DNA of 64,000 bases from Podarcis raffonei (Eukaryota; Chordata; Lepidosauria; Squamata; Lacertidae): the NCBI RefSeq assembly GCF_027172205.1, contig NC_070604.1:372001-436000 (forward strand), in the 5' to 3' direction. The notes beneath the pieces were generated by a model. It was not told the DNA's origin, did no database searches, and worked only from the letters and a program-made list of their open reading frames with translations. The translations under genes and the position numbers were made by a program. Positions 43,431 through 64,000 of the stretch are shown piece after piece; position 1 is the stretch's first letter; the number at the start of each line of letters is the position of its first letter.

Positions 43431-43807
43431 TAAAATGTCCCTAAGAGAAGTGCATGCAAGTGTGCTGGCAATCAGAGACACAAACACTGTCCTGTGTTCA
43501 AGGGTGCCAGCTTGAATAAAATATGGGGTGCGGAGCCAACTAGTCTCTTTTGCAACATTGGTCAGTGTATGCTAGTATTTATAAGATTGTGTACTTCATT
43601 CAATTTTAGATCTACATAGATTCTCATTTACCCATTTGTAAAAAAAAAACCACAGGCACCACAGGCACACACCATGCAGTTGGTTTTTTCCATTCTCCTT
43701 CGTTCAGATTGTACCTTGTGAAGTGATGGAATCAGAATTCTCTGTGCTGAATGTACACTATATGATTCTGCATTATCCCTCAAAACAATATCAACAGTGT
43801 CCCATTG
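43431..43807. other. Intergenic, nothing recognised
   Basis: No gene or repeat is identified. Confidence 0.4.
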
Positions 43808-44036
43808 GATTTGGATTTGATATCCCGCTTTATCACTATCCTAAGGCGTCTCAAAGCGGCTAACATTCTCCTTTCCCTTCCTCCCCCACAACAAACACTC
43901 TGTGAGGTGAGTGGGGCTGAGAGACTTCAGAGAAGTGTGACTAGCCCAAGGTCACCCAGCAGCTGCAGGTGGAGATGCAAACCCAGTTCCCCAGATTACG
44001 AGTCTATCGCTCTTAACCACCACACTGGCTCTCTCA
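43808..44036 (-). mobile_element. MIR-like tRNA SINE
   Basis: The minus strand starts GAGAGCCAGTGTGGTGGTTA (tRNA-like A box) and continues through GGGTGACCTTGGGCTAGTCA and CTCTGTGA-type phrases to ATATCAAATCCAAATCC. This is the common amniote tRNA SINE layout. The exact family is not assigned. Confidence 0.7.
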
Positions 44037-44593
44037 TTCTTTTCCCAATACATCCTCAATATAAACTATATTCCCTACAAGGTTCATCATGGCAGCTACA
44101 CTGTGGCTGAGGTTATCTGTTTTTGACCCTCTAATCACATGAAATCACAATGAAATGGAAGGTTTTTTTAAAAAAATATTGTATGTTTCTGCAGAGAATT
44201 CTTCCACAGAGGTCAAGGTACCTCCAGGTTTCAACACAGAGGTTGGCTCAAGGCAAATATATATTGCTTCTGATTTTACAGTACTGTCACATCAGCACCT
44301 GAATCAGTTTTTAAATCTATGGGCTTGTCGCCAATGTTTAATTCCAATCTCCATATTGGCTCAGTATCATCACAAACAACAAATCCCAGAAAAGGTGGAT
44401 TAGAACTGTCATTTGTCACTTTTTTGTACTATCTTAGTGTTCAAGTTTTTTTTAAACTTGTGGCATTGGACTCTTCTGGTTGGGCATCTCTCCCCACCCC
44501 TGGGCTGTGTTTTTAGTGAACTGAGAAAGAGCTGAACTTGCTTAATCCAACCTGCTTTGGAAAGTTTATTATTAAGCGCTTTTTGTAGATGGG
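44037..44593. other. Intergenic, nothing recognised
   Basis: No gene or repeat is identified. Confidence 0.4.
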
Positions 44594-44607
44594 TATTTTT
44601 TCCTGCT

Positions 44608-44968
44608 GGGACGCGGGTGGCGCTGTGGGGAAAAGCCTCAGCGCCTAGGGCTTGCCAATTGAAAGGTCGGCGGTTCGAATCCCCGCGGCGGGGTGCGCTC
44701 CCGTTGCTCGATCCCAGCGCCTGCCAACCTAGCAGTTTGAAAGCACCCCTGGGTGCAAGTAGATAAATAGGGACCGCTTACTAGCGGGAAGGTAAACGGC
44801 GTTTCCGTGTGCGGCTCTGGCTCGCCAGAGCAGCGATGTCATGCTGGCCACGTGACCCGGAAGTGTCTCCGGACAGCGCTGGCCCCTGGCCTCTTGAGTG
44901 AGATGGGCACACAACCCTAGAGTCTGTCAAGACTGGCCCGTACGGGCAGGGGTACCTTTACCTTTACC
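44608..44968 (+). mobile_element. Squamate SINE, GC-rich young subfamily
   Basis: The head is GGACGCGGGTGGCGCTGTGG and the 3' end is CTGGCCCGTACGGGCAGGGG, then ACCTTTACCTTTACC. TATTTTTTCCTGCT flanks it at 44,594-44,607 and 44,969-44,982. It belongs to the same subfamily as 63,261-63,630. Confidence 0.9.
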
Positions 44969-44982
44969 TATTTTTTCCTGCT

Positions 44983-45459
44983 AGGATTCTGTGTACTGGA
45001 GACCTCCAGGTTGCTTTCTGGCAATTTCTGCTTGCTGTTCTGAGGTTTAACAAGAGAGGAACCATGGATCCCAGGACATTCCCGGATCAGAAGCTGGTGT
45101 GGCTTCTTTAAATTTGTGGTGTCCCAGTAAAAGTGGGACAGTTAAGCAGTTATGATCTTGGACTCCCTTCTCTTTGAGTACTTCTGACCTTGGGGGTCTC
45201 ACCCAGTAGCTCCTTAAGCTTTTGAATTCAGTCTTAAGGTCCAGAGTGTGTGTCCAACTGCACTCAGCTTTCCTTTGCCTCTGTATCATGAAACCCAGGA
45301 GGATGTGATCACTTCCTCCTAAGTTTCCCAGAACTTCTACTTCATTGAATCAATAGGTAAGCAACTTTTCTTTGGTACCTGTTCTTTCCTATATCTGAAA
45401 TATCTGAAATAAAAAAAGACCTGAGTTTGTATGTATTAAAACCAAGAGACCATTGTTTT
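44983..45459. other. Intergenic gap between the IRS and collagen genes
   Basis: No gene or repeat is identified. This is the region just downstream of the collagen poly(A) signal. Confidence 0.4.
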
Positions 45460-46269
45460 TTTTTTTAAAACAAATAGCTTTATTACAAATTATATTTTTT
45501 ATGAAGTACACAGTCAAGTAAGTTTCCTATAAGGCCTTTAAAAATTATGTTGGCTTGATTATAATGATGCAATCTATTTTAGACATAAATGTCTAAAATA
45601 TCAGCATATTTTATAGAAACCCAATAAATAAATACATCGGACCATTTTGCATTCCACAGGAAAACAACAAAAATGCAGTATAGAATATGAGGGCATGTTC
45701 ATTTCATTGATCAGCAAGAATTATGTTTCTTCTTGCATGCAGGCTCCTTAATGCCATACACAATTCAGCCAAGAAAAAATGTTTGTATGTCAGTACCCTC
45801 TGTTATGTCAATAAGGAATATTGGTGTTCTCTTTCCCCAGAACTCTTCTTTACATTAGTATTAATTTGTACAACAACCTTAAGTATATAATAAAGAGCCT
45901 GAGAATTCAAGATAGAATGAAGTAATCCTATATATCTAATGCACAGAAATTGAAAAGGGGCATTTACACACCTGAGGCAGAGCTGTACTCCTCTTAGCAC
46001 CTTTGGTTTTTAGGGGTGGGGGAAGATTTAGAGTATCAGTGCATCACATTCATTTATAAGATAATGTTTATTCAAAAGTGACATTTGAAGTGTATCATCT
46101 TCATCTTCAGCAAGTAAAGAGCCAAGAAGTAGAGTTTAGTTAGGCAGGTTCCTGTAAGGCACTTGACAGTTTTCATGCTGGGTGACAATGAGGTACATAG
46201 GATATATGCCTAAGCTTCACGCTGTTAACACAATAGCACCATATTGTGATATTAGGTACAACTGGAATC
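45460..46269 (-). other. COL4A1: Collagen IV 3' UTR with poly(A) signal
   Basis: The UTR follows the TGA at 46,272-46,270. A minus-strand AATAAA at about 45,479-45,484 (in GTAATAAAGCTATTTG) is the best poly(A) signal. The end at about 45,460 is an estimate. Confidence 0.6.
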
Positions 46270-60212
<13,943 letters not shown>

Positions 60213-60494
60213 CTGCAGAAGAGAAAACAGCCCTCAGATATGCCTTTGGAGACAAGTGACACACAGATGTGGGGACAATTTCTAAAACTGCAAGGAGTGA
60301 AGCAGTCAACACGTATCTCCTGAAATTGAATAGACAAGTAAGTTATGCATAAAAAAGGATCTGCTACATGGCACAAGACTCCAAGTTCTGCATATGAAAT
60401 AAGTGGGTAACACAATTTGCTATACGTTATAGAACGAGGTGGGAATTGTGGGAAATAGCAGTCAAACATAACTACGTAAGCAGTTTGACATCAA

Positions 60495-62165
60495 TGAGAG
60501 TGATGTGAAGCTCCTGTTCCTGTTCCTAACTCTATCCTTGTCCAGAGAGTACTCCCAAGCTATTCATGGTTAAAAATATTTGTGAACAGGAGCAAAAAGC
60601 TCTACAGGAAAAGATGGATTGTGGAAAAAGCGAAGTATTTGGGAATTGAAATAACAATGAAAAATATTAACCTTTTTGACAACAAATGCAAAAAAACTGG
60701 AGAGAAATTAAAAAAGATTTTAAGATTTGGAATAGATTAAAATTGTCGTTTTGGGGAAGAATTTCAATAATCAAAATGAACGTTCTCTCCAAAATGCTCT
60801 ATCTCTTCAATATGATCCCGATTATGAGTAATATGTTTTGATGAATGGAGAAAAGATCAATACAAATTGTTAATGGATAAAAGAGAAAGATTTAAAATTA
60901 TATTATGAGATTTAAAATTATATTATGTATTGTTAAAAATAAATAAATTGCAATGTAAAATTTATGACTTATTACTAGAGTGGGACTTGAAAGATGAAGT
61001 AGTAAAGGAGGTAGTGGTCAAATGGGCACAGGACATCGGCCATACAATTTACCTAGAACAGTGGGAGAGGCTTTGGCAAGTGGATACCAGATTTACCGCC
61101 TGCTATAGCATTAAAGAGAACTTTATGAAAATGTTCTTTAGGTGGTATCTGACACCATCAAAACTTGCAAAGATTTATAAATTAAAGTCCAATCTGTATT
61201 GGAAATGCGATAAAGTCGAAGGGACAATGATTCATGTTCAGTGGAGATGTGAAAAGATTAAGAATTTTTGGGGTATTATACATGAAGAGTTGAAAAAGAT
61301 GCTCCAAATCCCCATAGAAAACAAAGCAGAGGCGTATTTATTAGGTCTACTGTATTAGGGAAGGACATCCAACAGGAAATGAAAACAATTTTTCTATACG
61401 CTACAGCAGCCGCCAGAATAGTTCTTGCTAGTAAATGGAAAGGTGAGACAATACCCACAAAAGAAGATTGGATATGTAAATTAAATGGATTTATAGAATT
61501 GGCAAAGCTAAAAGCAGCCATAAGGCTCTAGACAAATAAAAAATGGCAGAATGGCAATGTTTCGAGGAGTATATGGAAAAACACTGCTCTAAAAAGAATA
61601 TATTGATATGCATGGAATAAGCGAGAATAAAAACTAGAAATGGTTATAAGATGTATTATCCAAAGAATGCAATAATATTCAAATTTGAACCAAAGGAAGT
61701 CAAGGAAAGTGTGTTTGTAGGGTTTATGTTTGTAGTGTAGGGTGTATATGTATTTTCTTTTGGTCGATTTTGTATCAGTATTTGTTTATTTCATTTTCAT
61801 TTTCTGTATCATTTATTAATAAATAAAAATAATAAAAAGAAGAGGTTTTTGTTGCTAGACTCTTCTCCATGAGAGAGGATGTGAAGCTGCTTCTCTTCCT
61901 GTTCCTAACTCTATCCTTGTCCAGATAGGGGCACAGCTGGGCCATGAGCTGAAGCTGATGGTAGGCACTCGGCACCACTGTGGCCACCTGCGCCTCAAGT
62001 GACAGCAGAGGATCCAGGAATACTCCCAAGCAATGTACCTGCTCCTTCAGAAGGAGTGTAACCCCCTCAAGAGCCTTCTGGTCTGGGGGAACCACCCACC
62101 AACAGTGCCTCAGTCTTATCTGGATGGAGTGAAGTTTGTTGGCTCTCATCCAGTCCATTACCGAG
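60495..62165 (-). mobile_element. CR1 ORF2 fragment, split by an L1
   Basis: The right part (61,860-62,165) reads the CR1/L2 C-terminal reverse transcriptase on the minus strand (MDWMRANKLH, LLLKEQVHCLGVFLDPLLSLEAQV). The left part (about 60,495-60,570) repeats about 45 bp of it, including CCTAACTCTATCCTTGTCCAG. The L1 lies between. Confidence 0.65.
60590..61840 (+). mobile_element. L1 3' part
   Basis: Reading frames of ORF2 with stops: a thumb-region segment at about 60,600-60,740, then KWAQDIGHTIYLEQWERLW and YWKCDKVEGTMIHVQWRCEK (about 61,020-61,260), ending in an A/T-rich tail at about 61,815-61,840. It is more diverged from the other L1 copies in the window. Confidence 0.8.
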
Positions 62166-62400
62166 GCAAGATATCAGTCCAGCACTTCCACTGCTTCACC
62201 TGCAGTGGATTAACTTGGTATCAACTTTTAAATCGCCTGAGATGTCATATTACAAAAGTAAAATATTGTAGTAAGAAGTTTAACCATTCAGACAATATAG
62301 TTCTTATCTCTTTTTTACAGCAGAAGAATGCACAGAGCATTGTGCTTTCAGACAACGGAGTGCTGGCCTGGTTTTGAGTGATGGTGTTTTCTAGCTGAAG
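62166..62400. other. Probable collagen intron, nothing recognised
   Basis: No exon of the collagen gene was found right of 60,212. This short stretch has no identified repeat. Confidence 0.35.
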
Positions 62401-64000
62401 TGGGTGAAATTGTCTATATTTCCCATGTTACATTCATTTCTTTTAGGTCCTGTTTCCAATCCTCTTCCTTCCATGCAATGTTCAAATTAAGGAGAGTCAG
62501 GATCTTCACCCTGTCACTTTTAGATGTCGCCTTACGCTGCATTTTGTCTACCTCCACTATTAGAGTGAAGTATGTCTCATGTATACTTAATACTAACATC
62601 ACAAATGAGATCAGTAGCAGGCTTATAGGCCTTCTGGCATCTTAATGTTTCCATGCTTGAGGTCTTGCAGAAACAATTCATATTCTACCTGCCCTTTAGC
62701 GCACAATGTGAGATTCTCTTTAACAGCAAAGTTGTTGAAAACAATAATGATGTAAAAAAAGAAGCAGCAATATCATGTCATTGGGAGGAGGGTTCTTTTG
62801 GGCAGCGGCCTAGATTCCTGTGGGCCAAGCTTATTAATTTCCACCTCTGGTGTTAACTTAGCTCACCATTTTAGAAAAACATCAATTAGTCCTTTTTGCT
62901 CCCCGCTCTCGTTCAATTAGACTGTGAACCCAAATATTATTTTGGTGTCCAGAGTTTTCCTGATACCCAAGTTTGCTAATAAAGCTCCTTGATGGTTAGT
63001 TAAATCCTTAATTCCATCTGGATTGTGAGATCAATTCGGCCCAACCATGACTGTGAACCCCTGCTCCAAGTTTTCAATTTTTGTCTAATCTCTCGGATCA
63101 TTGGACCAAAATTAAGCTTTTCCAAATTTTGAAGGTTCCTGGGGATAATAACTCCTAAACATTTAAAACATTTCTGACAAAGTTTTATTCCACTGGAGTG
63201 CTGAAGTTGTAGTTGTACTTCAGGTGGCATATGAATGCATAGCAGTTCTGATTAGCTATAAAGGTAAAGGTAAAGGTACCCCTGCCCGTATGGGCCAGTC
63301 TTGACAGACTCTAGGGTTGTGCGCCCATCTCACTCTATAGGCCGGGAGCCAGTGCTGTCCGCAGACACTTCCGGGTCACGTGGCCAGCGTGACGAAGCTG
63401 TTCTGGCAAGCCAGCACCAGCGCAGCACACGGAAACGCCGTTTACCTTCCCGCTATAAAGCGGTACCTATTTATCAACTTGCACTTAGGGGTGCTTTCAA
63501 ACTGCTAGGTGGGCAGGAGCTGGGACCAAAAGACAGGAGCTCACCCCGCTGCGGGGATTCGAACCGCTGACCAAGCGATCGGCAAGTCCTAGGCGCTGAG
63601 GTTTTACCCACAGCGCCACCCGCGTCCCCTTGATTAGCTATAGTTAACACAAAAACCAGAGACCTTTCCGTAAGCACCAAGAATTTTCATTATTGCAGGG
63701 AGATTTGTGGTGAGACAGCATCAAGGCTACGTCATCTGCGAACATGTTCACCAGAGGACTCTGCCCATTAATTTGGATTCCAGACACCTCAGGGTCTCCC
63801 CTAAGTGCTAGAGCCAAGGGTTCCATGGCCAGGGCAAAAAGCAGGGGCGACAATGTATACCATTTATCAAAATATTTGCGGTACAATCCTGATACAAGGT
63901 AGTCAGCAGTGCAGTGAATGAGGCTCCCATGCCAAAACCGCGCAAGGTTTCAAAAAGAAAATTCCGTTCAAGACGGTCAAATGCCTTCATTGTATCCAAT
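62400..64000 (-). mobile_element. L1-group ORF2 fragment (second L1 lineage), split by a SINE
   Basis: The minus strand from the right edge reads reverse transcriptase: MKAFDRLERNFLFETLRGFG, LLFALAMEPLALALRGD and NMFADDVALMLSHH. It then continues left of the SINE with LGVIIPRNLQNLEKLNFGPM and IREIRQKLKTWSRG. The sequence differs clearly from the other L1 copies here, so it is a separate lineage. Stops and shifts are present. Confidence 0.75.
63261..63630 (-). mobile_element. Squamate SINE, GC-rich young subfamily
   Basis: A full-length copy with AAGGTACCCCTGCCCGTATG at its 3' end and a head ending CAGCGCCACCCGCGTCCC. TGATTAGCTATA flanks it at 63,249-63,260 and 63,631-63,642. Confidence 0.9.

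Overview
The window is nuclear DNA of a squamate reptile, probably a lizard. It carries several copies of the tRNA-headed, Bov-B-tailed squamate (Sauria) SINE, Bov-B/RTE, CR1, L2-like and L1 non-LTR elements, hAT, pogo and other TIR elements, and long introns. The species was not identified; lacertid affinity is only an impression from the SINE types.

Two host genes are certain and both lie on the minus strand. (1) An insulin receptor substrate gene (29,768-34,101) encodes a PH-PTB docking protein of about 1,041 residues. All but the last codon lie in one exon; the final Glu is split across a 1.2-kb intron. (2) The 3' end of a type IV collagen alpha chain gene (46,270-60,212, continuing beyond the window) is represented by nine coding exons for the last triple-helix blocks and the whole NC1 domain, including the stop and a probable poly(A) signal. 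The collagen matches COL4A1 at most positions that separate alpha1 from alpha5. The order IRS <- COL4A on one strand is that of human IRS2-COL4A1 on chromosome 13, so I use IRS2 and COL4A1. The third vertebrate pair (IRS4-COL4A5) is a live alternative, because both proteins are more divergent than expected. A third possible host exon is an acidic, GC-rich ORF in a CpG-rich segment at about 25.2 kb that I do not recognise.

Layout: 1-9.6 kb holds two oppositely oriented fragments of a Ty3/Gypsy fossil set in a higher-order satellite. 9.6-15.8 kb is intergenic DNA with a 5'-truncated L1, a pogo relic and MITEs. 15.8-21.4 kb has a duplicated ~460-bp host segment, one copy of which was filled by an ORF1-only L1 derivative and a palindrome-rich TIR element while the other kept the empty sites. 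21.4-22.9 kb is a decayed interstitial telomere-like block with orientation changes and two hAT insertions. 22.9-24.7 kb holds an old LINE and an LTR-like scrap. 25-26.5 kb holds the CpG-rich ORF and hAT MITEs. 27.5-34.7 kb is the IRS gene and its CpG-rich promoter. 35-45 kb is nested retroelements (an L1 inside an ORF1-only L1; L1 inside Bov-B inside CR1). 45.5-60.2 kb is the collagen gene with repeat-filled introns, one of which carries a decayed copy of the IRS promoter region. 60.2-64 kb is CR1 and L1 debris, presumably still within a collagen intron.

The genes do not form a pathway: one is a cytoplasmic docking protein for insulin/IGF receptors, the other a basement-membrane chain. Their adjacency is an old vertebrate synteny. 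The least familiar features are the ORF1-only L1 derivatives, a chimeric L2/L1 insertion, the CCGTATTTTTCG TIR elements with internal palindromic GC-rich repeats, and the IRS promoter duplicate.
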